From Sacculina carcini (lineage: Eukaryota > Arthropoda > Thecostraca > Sacculinidae), in NCBI GenBank assembly GCA_916048095.2, contig OU696572.1, positions 8,688,629-8,752,628 of the forward strand: DNA of 64,000 nt, given 5' to 3'. Positions 10,658-21,864 of the stretch are shown one piece after another. The stretch's first letter is position 1. Every line of letters starts with the position of its first letter. Below the pieces are notes generated by a model. That model worked only from the letters and a program-made list of their open reading frames with translations, did no database searches and was not told the origin of the DNA. The translations under genes and the position numbers were made by a program.

Positions 10658-13600
10658 TGGCGCAGCCGCTGCGAGACGACCAACAGCAGAAGCTGGACCA
10701 GCTCACAGAGTTGGTGACTCAACTCGCTCGCCAGCAGCTTGCAATGGCAGCCCCCGCCAGCTCGCCTGCAGTCGCCCCACACACCATGGCTCATTGTCAG
10801 CCACCAGCCCGTCTGGCCTACGCCGCATCCGCAGCCGACTTTACCTCCTGGAAGGAGCGCGTGCTGGCACACACCACACTGTCAGGCAGTGATAGCCTTA
10901 GCCCTGCGCAGCAGCAAGCGCTGCTCACGACACTGCTGGACGACGAGTGGTGCCGCGTCATCCGCCACTCACTGACGTTGCCAGCGACGGCTGATTTGCC
11001 CGCCTGCATCCGCCTATTGGAGGAGCATCAGCAGTCGCAGCAGAATGTGCTGGTTGAACGCCGGCGCTTCTTCGCCCGTCGACAACAGGACGGCGAAAAT
11101 GTGGGCGAATTCTTGCGCTCGCTGCGAGAAATCGCTGCCAGCTGCGATTTTTGCGCTGCCTGCCGCGACGAGCGCTTGCGCGATCAGCTTGTTATGGGGA
11201 CGTCCGACTCTGCCGCTCTGCACCAGCTCCTGCAAGTCGCGCACAGGGACCTGTCGTTGGACAAGGCACTCAAAATGTGCCAATCGGCTGAGTCGGCCCG
11301 CATCAACGCTGCAGCTATGCGAAGCGCCTCGGCCGATGTGACTGGTTCCCCGGTTCCCCGCACAGAGGTCGCTGCTGTACGCCGTCAGCAGCCGCGCATG
11401 CGCAGTCAACTGAGCCGACAGTCAGACCATGACGATGGCTCCGCCCCTTGTGTGCGGTGTGGGCAGCATCACCAGTCGGCCCCGTGCCGCGCCGCGGAGA
11501 GCTTGTGTCGTCGGTGCGGAAAGCGCGGGCACTACGCGCGCGTCTGCCGCTCTTCACAGTCCCGTGCTGGCCGTCGTCGGGACAATTTCGTCAGAGACGT
11601 CGCCGATGACACTGATGATGATGTTGACGATGTTGTGAATGTCAATACACCTGCTTTGTGCTCGTATATCGGCGATGTTATTGATGACATTAAACACACG
11701 CGCGTAACCGCTATTAGCATCACCGTTTCTGCAGAGGGCCGCGCGCCGCGCGAGGTTAAGTGGCGATGCGATTCCGGCGCCGATGTGTCGGTAATTGACG
11801 CTGGGATTGCGCAGCAACTCGGAGTGGCCGCCAGTAGCTTGCGCCCACCGCGATCCCGCCTGCGTGTCGCCAACGGTCAGTTACTGCGGTGTCTGGGCAC
11901 GTGCGAGGCAGTCTTGCGACTCGGTGATGCCTCCTGCCGTTCCACTCTGTACGTGGTGCCGTCAGTGCGCTGTGCTCTGCTCTGCTGGCGGGACGCAGTG
12001 GAGCTGCGTCTACTGCACCGGGCATTCCCTCGGCAGATGTCTCACGAACAGCATCTGCAGCAGGTGACCGCTAGACTGGCAGCCACGCCTCGGCAATGCC
12101 CACGCTGGATCAACACAGCTCAGCCAACAGCGGCGGATCGTCGTGCGCACAGCGAGCAGCTTATAGCGGCCTTCCCTCGTGTGTTCGCCACGGACGGTCC
12201 TCTCCGGGAGATGAAAGGCGGGGCAATGCGGATCGATCTGCGCGATGAAGCGGTGCCGTACAACGTGACGGCTCCTCGCTCCGTGCCGTTCTGTCATCGC
12301 GCCCAGGCACAACAGCAGCTGGAGCAACTTCAGCAGCAGGGCGTCATCGAGCCGGTCTCCCACCCAACACCCAACACCCAACACCCCATTCACCCAACTG
12401 GTGCTCACCCATCGTCGTTGTCGGCAAGCGCAAGGCAGACGGCACGCCAAACGGCTGCCGACTCACGGTAGACTTCACACGCCTCAACCGCTTCGTTCGC
12501 CGGCCTACGCATCCGGTTCGCTCGCCTGTGGAGGCTGTGAGCAGTATGGGTCTCGGCAATCGGTGGTTCACCCAGGTGGATGCATTACAAGGGTACTTTC
12601 AGGTGCCCTTGCGGCGCGAGGACCGAGACCTCACCACCTTCATCACCCCGTGGGGCCGATTTAGGTTCTGTCGCGCGCCGATGGGCCTAGTCTCCAGCGG
12701 CGACGAATTCAACCGACGCGGCGACGTCGCCTTGGCTGGCCTACCCGACTCCTGCAAGATCGTGGACGACGTGCTGGTATATACCGCCAACTACGACGAG
12801 CATCTGCAGCGAGTCTGGCAGCTACTACAACGCTGCGACGACGCCGGCGTCACGTTGAACCTGCACAAATTTGTGTTCGCCGCCACGTCCGCCAATTTCT
12901 GTGGATTCCACATCAACGCATCTGGATTCACCGTCGACGAAAAAAAATTCGGGCCCTGGCTGACTTCCCTACACCGACGGACCTGACCTCACTGCGGTCG
13001 TTCTTGGGCTTGGCGAATCAGTTTGGCGACTTCTCTGACGCCATCGCTTCTGCTGCCGAGCCCCTGCGTCAGCTGCTCCGCAAAGGCGTCGAGTGGCAGT
13101 GGTCGTCACAACACGACGCTGCTTTCACGGCCGTAAAACGCGCGTTGGCCAGCCCGCCCGTGCTTGGCCACTTCGACCCGACAAGGCCCACCATGTTGGA
13201 GACGGACGCGGCACGACAGAAAGGCCTCGGGTTTGTCCTCCGCCAGCGGGACGACCAGGGCCGCTGGCAGCTCATCCAGTGTGGGTCGCGATTCATCTCC
13301 GACACGGAGAGCCGTTATGCCGTCTGCGAGCTGGAGATGTTGGCCGTGGTGTGGGCCTGCCAGAAATGCCACCAATATCTGGCTGGTCTGCCCACCTTCA
13401 ATGTGGTCACCGACCACAAGCCGCTGGTGCCCATCCTGAACGAAAAGGCGCTCGGAGACATCTGCAATCCTCGTCTGCAGCGCATGCGTCAGCGTCTACT
13501 GCACCTGACCCTTGTCGCCAGCTGGAGGCCAGGAGCACAGCACAACATCGCCGACGCCCTGTCACGCGCACCTTCCCAGCCTGCTGATGCTGACGCGGAC

Positions 13601-15064
13601 GTTGACGAGTGCTCGTCTGGATTCTTCGTCCAGACGTTGGACGCATTCACAGACGCAGACGACCTGGGTCATCGCACGTCACCGATTGACACCACCCTGG
13701 AGGCGGTGCGAGCTGCGTCTCTGGCCGACGATGAGTGTCACCAATTGATGACGTACGTGCTGGGCGGTTTCCCTCAGCACAAACATCTGCTGCCCGCCAG
13801 TCTCCACCCATTCTGGGGCGTGCGCGACCAGCTCACTGCCGACCATGGCCTGATCCTGGTCGGCTGCCGCCTGCTTGTGCCTAGGTGTTTGCGGAAGGAC
13901 ACTCTCCGTCGGCTTCACGACAGTCACCAGGGGCAGGCCAGGACTGTGCAACGCGCACGGCAAACTGTCTTCTGGCCGGGCCTGAACAATGAGATCGCCA
14001 CTGCCGTAGCATCATGTTCGAGATGTCTAGAATACAAAGACAGCCAGAAAAAGGAGCCGTACCTGACTGAACCGCACCCGACACGTCCTTTTGATTCGGT
14101 ATCCGCGGATTTCTTCCAGCACGCTGGGAAGACCTACCTCGTGTACGCGGACCGGTTCTCCAACTGGCCACTGGTGTTCGACTGTGGGCGTGACACCTCC
14201 GCTCACCAGCTGGTGAAGATGCTCCGACATGTGTTCGCCATGACGGGGGCTCCGACCGTACTGTCGTCAGACGGCGGCCCACAGTTCACGGCGCGCCACA
14301 CCGCCGGATTTCTGTGACTTTGGCACATACGCCATCGTGTCTCCAGTCCGCACTTCCCGTCTTCTAATGGGCACGCTGAGTCTGCCGTGAAACGGGTGAA
14401 GCGGCTCATTCAGAAGGCGGCGCACGACGGGAACATCGACACAGACGCCTTTGTCGCCGGTCTGTTGGAGCTGTGCAACGCGCCGGGTGCCGACGGTCGC
14501 TCTCCCGCGCAGCTTTTGTACGGCCGCCCCGTGTCGTCCGCCGTTCCCGCGCATCCACGCTCGTTCCTGCCGGAGTGGCAGCCGCCCACCGCTGATTGCG
14601 ACCGGCGAGCGGCGAGCTTGCACAACAAGCAGGTCGCCCAATACAACCGGTCGGCTAAGGTGTTGCCGCCGTTGCGGCCCGGCACTACGGTGGCTCTCCA
14701 GGACCCGACATCCGGTCGCTGGGACCGGACTGGCGTGGTCGCCATGACTGGCCGTCGCCGCCAGTACGCTGTGCGCCTGCCTCACGGCGGTCTCTACTGG
14801 CGCAACCGTAGACACCTGCGACCCGCAGCCAACACACCCTCGCCCGTGGTACAGCCGCCGCCATCTGTTGGTACAGCGCCGCTACCGTCGCAGGAGACAA
14901 GAAGCAGCCCCGCATCACCGCCGCCGCCGCCGGGGGAGAATGTGGGCGGCACATCGGAGGCCTCACGAACTCCGCAACTCCGCCGGAGCGCCCGACCACG
15001 CAGACCACCGTCGCATCTGAGCGATTACGTCTGCAGAGCCGACAGCGCCCCCTCCACCACTTGA
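10657..15064 (+). pseudogene. Gag-Pol of element 2, frameshifted
   Basis: It starts MAQPLRDDQQQKLDQLTELV. Gag runs to two zinc knuckles (CVRCGQHHQSAPC and CRRCGKRGHYARVC, near 11450-11550). Protease CDSGADVSVID follows near 11770, then RT, RNase H and integrase. Break 1 is at about 12361-12397, where short repeats of 'cacccaacacc' disturb the start of RT. Break 2 is at about 12940-12947, in a run of eight A, where the frame requires one more base. Break 3 is an in-frame TGA at 14315-14317 in the integrase core, at a position that is Arg in element 3. The RT active site reads IVDD (near 12765) instead of the usual Y/F-x-D-D, as in element 3 (VVDD). The last frame ends RRSARPRRPPSHLSDYV. Confidence 0.88.
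10658..10675 (+). promoter_or_regulatory. Primer-binding site of element 2
   Basis: TGGCGCAGCCG directly abuts the 5' LTR. The same first 11 bases follow the 5' LTR of element 3 (26621). The complement resembles the 3' end of a serine tRNA acceptor arm; that tRNA identity is an inference. Confidence 0.75.
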
Positions 15065-15072
15065 AGGGGAGA

Positions 15073-15240
15073 TGTAGTGTGTGGCTACACCGCCAGAGGG
15101 CGCGAGTGTATTAGGCGTGGGTGACGCTAACGGCCGTCAGCCAGTGTGTGTTCAGCAGTCTTGGTTTGTGTGTCGCTCCTGTGTATTTGGGTATCGTGTT
15201 CCCTATTATTGTATTGTTGTGTTGTATAATATATCGTACA
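15073..15240 (+). repeat. 3' LTR of element 2
   Basis: 168 bp, identical to 10490-10657 as read, preceded by the purine tract gaaggggaga at 15063-15072. Confidence 0.93.
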
Positions 15241-15245
15241 ATGAG

Positions 15246-15640
15246 GTGACATAATTGCGCGGGTTCACTGGTATAGATCAGGGGCTTCAAACGTAAACGA
15301 AGCGATGGCTCATTTTTATGAAATAAAAATGTCCCGCGGGCAGCAACTATAGACAATAGAACGTTCAATTTCACCGTATAGAATGAATTCATATACAAAA
15401 CTAATGGATTTGATTTCAAGATCCAGAACGGATCGTGTTCGAGTTCTGAATTATTCCGCACGTCGGGCGGGTTTAAATATGAGGCGGGCTGAGTGAAAAT
15501 ATTTTGTCAAAATAAAATTAAAAACAATGAAATTTAGACTTTCCAATTGATAAAGCTTTTTATGAGCTTACCTTATTTATTTTTTCATTTGCAATATTTT
15601 TATGAATTGTTCCGCACAACGGGCGGGTTTTAATGCTAGT
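15246..15640. repeat. Repeat array part 3 (two GC boxes)
   Basis: Boxes lie at 15456-15471 and 15612-15627, again one of each context type. This completes the array after the element 2 insertion. Beyond it, 15640-15998 shows nothing recognisable. Confidence 0.55.
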
Positions 15641-16191
15641 TATAGACATAAAACTGTGATATAGACACGTGCAATTTGTGCAATAGAATTTAACATTAAT
15701 TTTTATACTTTTCGAGCAACCTTAGAGCAACTAGTTATATCAACAACACTTGAATATAAGTACCGCATAATCAGATGATGTTTTAATTCCAAAATCCATC
15801 TAGACCTTGGAACATTTAAGATAATTGAAACCAAGTGATAATTTCAAAATATATTGTACGTTTAAATGTCACTACCAGGCATCAGTGCGACAGACTCGAC
15901 AGACTAGACAAGCATGTGAAGCACACAATCGTAACGCAACCGCGAATGCTCAAAATGCATTAATTAGAAACAAAAACGTGAAACTCCCAAAGTGTAATTG
16001 AAGAAACACTTATTTTGTAATATCAATCATATTCATACAAAATAACAAACAAGATCAACCTTCACCGAACAACACATTCACAAACCACCATTGTCTCACT
16101 CACGTTTGACTGGACTACATATAATATATATGTATATACAATATATCTCCAAGTGCATCACTCTACATCCCCCTAGTTTACAAATGGAAAC

Positions 16192-17619
16192 TCATTCCCA
16201 AAGACCACTCTCGCGCACATATCGCTTCGGGGGACGAATCTGACGGCCTGATCGCGTGCGCGGAGGCGATATGCTGGTGGGTGATGATGCTTGATCCGTC
16301 GGCCTGAGGATAATGTCTACCGTATCCGCCTTAGGAATCGAAGCCGCGCTTGGTGAGTTCAGTGGCGACGAAGTCTGTCCGTCGACGACTGTGGCGGGTT
16401 GGGTGTCCTCATCTTGATCGTGTTGTTCGGCTGGTGTCACTACAGTGTCGCATTCATGCGTCACATCAAGAGGCCGGTGCCTGTCAACCTCGATCACGGG
16501 ACGGAACTGTCGGAGGAACGGCCGGTTTCGTGAGGTAAGGCGCCCAGACCCAGATACCATTATTGTGTACTGGTCGTGGCCACGTCTCTCCACGACTACT
16601 CCAGTTCGATTCCAACGCTTCGGCGATGTGCCGCACTGGTTTTGAATGAACTCATGGTCTCCGATGTCTAACGACGGCAAATTTGCGGAGGAGCCGTTGA
16701 GAGCGTCGGACTGGCGGACGAACCTTTATCGGAGGGCGATCTCTTTGGCCTTCCATGCTTCACGCCACGTTGGGTGCACCTCGTTTGCCTGGTGAACGGT
16801 ACCACCGACCTTATGGAGTCTTGAGGCGAACGATAATGTGTCTCTTAAGGGTTTTCCAAAAACTATTTGGGCTGGGGACTTTCCACAATCAGGATCAGGT
16901 GTGTTTCTCAGTTGAAGAATGCCTCGGAGGAATTTGTCACTATTCAGGGACCCAGATGAGCTAGTGTTGGAACGCAGAAGACGCTTTGCGGATTTAACAG
17001 CCACTTCTGCTTTGCCGTTTGACCGGGGATAATTCGCCGATGACATTTTGTGTCGTATTCCCCATCGTTCCAGAAAGTTGGTTGTGGAGGAAGCGGTGAA
17101 TTCCGGGCCGCCATCTGAAGACAGTTCCACCGGGACGCCGAATATACCGATGAATGTCCGTAGGTGATCTACCAGTCCTTCAGCGCCAGCCCGCCTGGTT
17201 CCCTGTGGTGCGGCGAAGATTTCTACCCAAATAGATAGTCGTTCGGCGATTACGAGGTAGTGGCGGCTCGCCAGTGTGAAGTAGTCCGCAACGACGGCTT
17301 CAAAGGGCGTTGCGGGTGACTGAAATGGGGTTGATAGGAGGCTCGGCTGTGATGGGACATTCTTATTGCATTCAGCGCACCCAGCTCTGATTTCTTCGAT
17401 GTCCGCCGTCATTCCGGGCCAAAAGACGATTGCTCTAGCGCGCAGCTCCATCGATGACTGTCCCTGATGGGCTGCATGTAGATGTTCGAGAACTTGGCAT
17501 CGGAGGGTTGGAGGGATCACCACACGATCGTGATACATGATCACGCCGTGCGAGATGAATAACTCCTCACGATACCGCCAGAATGGTGCAGCGTCTGGTA
17601 GCGTCATTGGGAAAACCAA
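16192..17619 (-). pseudogene. Integrase and C-terminal tail of element 4
   Basis: The zinc-finger half has HAAHQGQSS and GCAECNKN. The catalytic core has D in VVADYFTLASRHYL, D in SSDGGPEFTAS and E in SNGKAEVAVKSAKRLL, so the DDE triad is complete. A stop lies at about 16726 and the same frame resumes at 16680 through KRWNRTGVVVERRGHDQYTI to PPKRYV. The integrase core itself looks intact. Confidence 0.78.
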
Positions 17620-18480
17620 CTGAGATAGTTTCAGCCAAAGCCTTCATGGACTCATCTTCTTCGGTAGCGGAGGCGATATCTTCCCAGGACAGGGATGTGA
17701 TCTCCTGTGTTTCTTGGCGAATGACTGCCAGAGTCACTTGTTCAGCAATATCTGAAAGGTGACATACATTCATAATGGTAAGATAATAATAGTTGGCTCC
17801 AATACTAGTGTCGTCACAGCTGTTAGGGCATGGTTGGCGGGACGTAGCGTCAGCAGCAAAATTGGTTTTACCCGGCAAGTGTACAATGTCAGATGTCCAT
17901 GGTAATGTCCGCTGTTTAAGGCGGAATAGTCGTGTGTTGTGGATTTCATCTAGTGTTCTGTCGCCCAGGATTTTAACGAGGGGCTTGTGATCAGTGACCA
18001 CTATGAGATCTTTGCATCCCTGTGTGAAATTACGAGTCTGCTCCAGACCCCACGCGACAGCAAGAGCTTCACCTTCCTCCGGGGTGTATCGTTGTTCCGC
18101 GGATGACAGGAAACGCGAACCCGCCAGTGTGATCCGCCAGCCGTCAGAGCACCAACCTGGAACGTCCTGACTGCAGTTGCAGTGCTGTTGCAGCAGAAAG
18201 TATCCAATGCCGCGATTAGAGAAGTCCGGCCTGAGACATGCTCTGCGGTGGACATAAAAAATTTCGACGCCTTGTTTGATGGCGTCAATGATGCTGGTTT
18301 TGTAGGACTCGAATGTCGCATCCAGTGCCGGTGTCCACTCGAATTTGTCCTTGGGGCTCAGGAACGGTTTGAATGGAGCCATCATGTCTCGAATCTGTGC
18401 GTAATGTGCGATCTGGTTCACCAGCCCAAACCAACTCCGGATGTCAGTAGTAGAGGTGGGTATGGCAAACCGCTTAATCG
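17567..18480 (-). pseudogene. RT thumb and RNase H of element 4
   Basis: The segment reads WFGLVNQIAHYAQIRDMMAP (RT thumb/connection). RNase H follows, with RACLRPDFSNRGIGYFLLQQ, the family motif FLSSAEQRYTPEEGEALAVAW, and VVTDHKPLVKILGDRTLDEI. It ends in a chromodomain-less linker before the integrase. It joins the integrase frame with an overlap at 17567-17619, indicating a frameshift. Confidence 0.75.
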
Positions 18481-19199
18481 CGTCAACATACTGAGGAAGT
18501 GGCTCTATGGTAGACTCAGCGACAGAGACCCTGCAAAATTCACAGTTTTTTGGGCGAACTGAAATTTGTGAAATAGTGTGGGCGTCTGGGGGCCCTGAGC
18601 CGTTTTACGTCGTGTGCATCTTGCTGGCAACTCATCGGCTGCACTCCCAATGGAAGGAAAATCTTCACCAACATTAAGCAGGTCGATCATTGTGCTGTAT
18701 GAGAAAAACATGTCCTCGACTCGATTGCTGACGTATATGGTCGTGCAGCAAGATAGGATCCGGCCATCTGTTGCTTTTCCTTCAATTTGTGCGTTGAAAG
18801 CACCGACTACACGAATACCCGACGAGTTGGCAGCTTCAGACTTATCGAAGCAGGGAAGAGAGCCGACCGCAGGAACCCAGCTGCGTCGAAGCTCCGCAGC
18901 GACCATACATCTGACTGCGATCCACTGTCTGTGACTGCATTCAGTTCGGTCGAGATTAAGCGGTGTGTGACGTGCTGTGACGACGTGCGTAGTCGTACCG
19001 TAATTTGTATACGCGGGTGGTCTCTGCATTTTACTCGGCGCCACTCGGACGCACTGAATATTTCGTGCTGGAGGACTGACTTACGCTTCCTTTTGGCGCC
19101 GCGTGTACACCTGGTGGTCGCCAGGATAAAGCTGCCGTTAAAGGCGTTTACGGTGCGATCATTCATCATGTCGCAATTCGTCGGATGGCTTTGGTTTTT
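18480..19199 (-). pseudogene. Protease region of element 4, frameshifted, RT mostly deleted
   Basis: One frame contains VTDSGSQSDVWSL (near 18910-18950), the aspartic protease DSGS active-site loop. The following protease C-terminal part is in another frame (18505 to about 18900: IYVSNRVEDMFFSYSTMIDLL). The sequence then runs almost directly from a linker (FQFAQKTVNFAGSLSLS) into the RT thumb (PQYVDAIKRFAIP). The fingers and palm with the catalytic aspartates are absent, which indicates an internal deletion near 18505-18530. Confidence 0.65.
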
Positions 19200-20123
19200 T
19201 TATTTTTGCCTGCGCTCTTTGACGAAGCATGACTTGCACATTTTGTGGGGAGTTGTGTTCAGCAATCCTGTGCGCAGCTTCGTGAGCGGAGCAAAGTGCT
19301 GACCGCATCGGGGACACTGCGCCGTGGCCGAGCTCTTTTCACGTGACGCTGCTGGTTGAGTCGGAGCGTAGGCCTGGAGTGGTTGGGCGGTTGACTTTTT
19401 GAATGAAGACACCGCTGATTGTGCCAATGACGGCGTCGCGTCCCGAGCCATCTCTTTTGCTTCGACGAGGGATATGATGGAGTTGATTGCGATGCGATGC
19501 ACATCGTGGGTGCCCAGAGTTTCTCGGCGGATATCTGCATCATAGATACCAGCCAGGAGTACATCTCGTGCTATCTCGGTTGTGTAATCTGCCTGCACGG
19601 TTACTCCGCACGTACACGACGTGTCGGTTGTGAACGAGCATGTTTCAGCCTTCCCTTGTACGCGGGCAGCAAAACCTCGAAAAGGCTCGTCTGCATCCTG
19701 CTGCATGGTGAGCAGTTCGGCCCGCAACACGCTAATGGCTACTGGTACAACTGCAAGACGGCGAAGAGTAGCCATGACCACCTCGAGGCTGCGACTGGCG
19801 ATATGTGGGTCGGTTTTCAAGGTCATGTCGCCTAGGCGCTCGGTGGCGCACTCGAACAGCTGTATTGGTGCTGAAGCGTTGTCGATGCCGGTGCCTGTAC
19901 GGAAAAGATCCCAGCAGTGCACGAAATTATTCCAAACGACCTGCTCAACGTCACAGTCAATACGAGGGCGCCCCATAGGAGTCACTCTGGGAGTGTCACT
20001 CTGTTTGCGGGGCGCTTGATGAGCGTCGCCGGCGTGAATCTGGAGCATCACCACGGCAATGGCATCAGACACGTCGGCTGTTTTGAACGTGCACCCAATT
20101 ACGGGGCATGAATATTCTGGCAT
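19200..20123 (-). CDS. Gag of element 4
   Basis: 307 codons starting MPEYSCPVIGCTFKTADVSD. The N-terminal CX4C...HX4H pattern is a zinc-finger-like module, as found in a Ty3-type Gag class common in marine invertebrates. The middle has the capsid-like stretch RGFAARVQGKAETCSF. The C-terminal finger reads CPRCGQHFAPLTK...MCKSC. The frame is intact from ATG to stop even though the downstream pol is damaged. A Gag role (particle assembly, RNA binding) is inferred from position and fingers. Confidence 0.72.
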   Translation of the reverse strand: MPEYSCPVIGCTFKTADVSDAIAVVMLQIHAGDAHQAPRKQSDTPRVTPMGRPRIDCDVEQVVWNNFVHCWDLFRTGTGIDNASAPIQLFECATERLGDMTLKTDPHIASRSLEVVMATLRRLAVVPVAISVLRAELLTMQQDADEPFRGFAARVQGKAETCSFTTDTSCTCGVTVQADYTTEIARDVLLAGIYDADIRRETLGTHDVHRIAINSIISLVEAKEMARDATPSLAQSAVSSFKKSTAQPLQAYAPTQPAASREKSSATAQCPRCGQHFAPLTKLRTGLLNTTPHKMCKSCFVKERRQK

Positions 20124-20475
20124 GTTGTTGCTGCAATGCGAGTAGACAAAACTTTTTATCTTATATAACTTGCCTGTGTCACAATAAGCCTTTTGAGTGA
20201 CTGGTGGTCATTTCGACGTTGCTAACGCACGCGATATTGATGAACGCTACTCCTTCAATTGAACATGTTTTACCCAATTTGTTTAACCAACAGTGAGCAA
20301 AACAATTTTTTTATCTTGTTTGTCATGAAGAAACACTCATTTTGTAATAACAATCACATTCATACAAAATTACAAACAAGATCAACCTTCACCTAACACC
20401 ACATTCACACACCACCATTGTCTCACTCACGCTTGACTGGACTGGACTACATGACTGACTGGACTGGACCTTTTA

Positions 20476-20580
20476 TGGATTTTAGTGAAATTTCTGCAAA
20501 ATTTTAAGTGCAACTTTTTAGCGCAACTTTTCTTGATTTTTAGCGCACCAAAAGGTCACCCTAGTGATCAGCTATAGTCA
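20476..20580. mobile_element. Partial copy of the 2636-2990 repeat family
   Basis: It contains 'gcgcaacttttcttg', 'gcaactttttag' and the edge aaaaggtcacccta, which is the inverted form of the edge at about 2640. It abuts the LTR of element 4 on the left and precedes the small LTR element at 20600. Confidence 0.45.
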
Positions 20581-20599
20581 AGTGCATGTAATAACATAC

Positions 20600-21859
20600 T
20601 GTAATAGATTAGTGCTGGATATTGTGTATGAAGGATTATTTTGTATGAGCGTGAGTGAAGGTGCTGTATGTGTATATGAGCGTGCGTTTGAATGGTGGAT
20701 TGTCCGCTTTGCTGACTGCGCGTGCCACGTGGTGGCGTCATGTTTTCTGGGAGTCGTTGTGTGAGCATCGTGGTGTGTGTGTGTCGGTGTGCGGTGTCTT
20801 GTGGGCGCGCGTGGGGCTGCAATGCCCCCGCGCGCCCTTCTTTTAATACATCTTGTTTTTGTTCATTATGTTTGCTTTTACAAGCTAACCGGCCTGTAAC
20901 AAGTCATTTCGGCTATTTTATTTCGGTTTGAATGAAGTTTTGGTGAAATTTGAATTCGTTGAAAATTTGGTTCCGGCTTCAGCAGCAGTGGTGATGCCTT
21001 CAGCACCAGGGGAGGACAGCAGCAGTGGAGATTCTCAGTGACGTGTCAGGAGCGTGTTGTACGGACGGCGGTGAGGCATGGTGCCGGCTGGAGGCAGCGG
21101 GGAAGCTGTGGCGGATCATGCTCACTCCGTCCGTATTGGAGCTGGACACGTCGCTGAGCTGGCGGTGGAAACTGCTGGTCCTGGAGGGCTGGTGGAGTGA
21201 GAGCTGCTGAAGCCGGGGATCTGGAAGAAAGGAAGGCGAGACGACGTGGTCTGTGTGAACGGCGGTCTCGGCTAGCTGCGGCAGGGTGCTGAAGAGCACT
21301 GGGGTCGAGGTGTTGTGCCCTGTCGCGGCAGCCGGTGATGTAGAAGACGGCAGGCTGCGGCGGAGCACTGAAGAGCACGGGCGGAAGCGGGAGCGCGGTC
21401 GACGCTGGGGCCAGCCGTGTTGTGCTTCGCCGCAGTCATGGTGCGCGCCTGCTGGAGGTCGTGGAGTCGGAAGTCTTTGTCCTGTTCATTCCTTGTTTAA
21501 TTTTATTCCGCGTTTATTTTTCGGCTTGTATTTTCAGTTCAACTTTCAGTTTTGTTTCTTGAGAAACAGGGGGAGATGTAATAGATTAGTGCTGGATATT
21601 GTGTATGAAGGATTATTTTGTATGAGCGTGAGTGAAGGTGCTGTATGTGTATATGAGCGTGCGTTTGAATGGTGGATTGTCCGCTTTGCTGACTGCGCGT
21701 GCCACGTGGTGGCGTCATGTTTTCTGGGAGTCGTTGTGTGAGCATCGTGGTGTGTGTGTGTCGGTGTGCGGTGTCTTGTGGGCGCGCGTGGGGCTGCAAT
21801 GCCCCCGCGCGCCCTTCTTTTAATACATCTTGTTTTTGTTCATTATGTTTGCTTTTACA
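20600..21859 (+). mobile_element. TRIM-like small LTR element A (no ORF, identical LTRs)
   Basis: 1260 bp in all. Two 283-bp LTRs (20600-20882 and 21577-21859) are identical as read, and a 5-bp duplication CATAC lies at 20595-20599 and 21860-21864. The internal region is only 694 bp, GC-rich and without a meaningful ORF. It starts AGCTAACCGGCC and ends in the purine tract cagggggaga. These are signs of a terminal-repeat retrotransposon in miniature that is moved by proteins supplied in trans. Confidence 0.92.
20803..20837 (+). promoter_or_regulatory. GC-rich hairpin in LTR of TRIM-like element A
   Basis: The arms gggcgcgcgtggggc and gccccc-gcgcgccc pair almost perfectly around a few bases, about 45 bp before the LTR end. 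The second LTR has the same hairpin. Similar hairpins occur in element B (41331-41351 and 42484-42518) and in the LTR-like block at 25240-25271. Confidence 0.7.
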
Positions 21860-21864
21860 CATAC

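Larger units (their letters stand above)
10490..15240 (+). mobile_element. LTR retrotransposon 2 (Ty3-type, complete ends, broken ORF)
   Basis: A 4751-bp element with 168-bp LTRs (10490-10657 and 15073-15240) that I read as identical, and a 5-bp target duplication ATGAG (10485-10489 and 15241-15245). The internal region starts TGGCGCAGCCG, a good primer-binding site. Gag-Pol is colinear with the intact element at 26493-31405 but has two frameshifts and a stop. Confidence 0.93.
15999..20451 (-). mobile_element. LTR retrotransposon 4 (Ty3-type, RT core deleted)
   Basis: A minus-strand element with diverged terminal repeats. About 120 bp at 15999-16119 matches about 126 bp at 20326-20451, with around ten differences and a 5-bp expansion. 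The 3' LTR may extend to 16167, since a purine tract (ctagggggat) and TGTAGAG lie there. Order on the minus strand: Gag (20123-19200), protease region, a short RT remnant, RNase H, integrase and tail. Most of the RT palm is missing, so the copy is non-autonomous and old. Confidence 0.8.
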
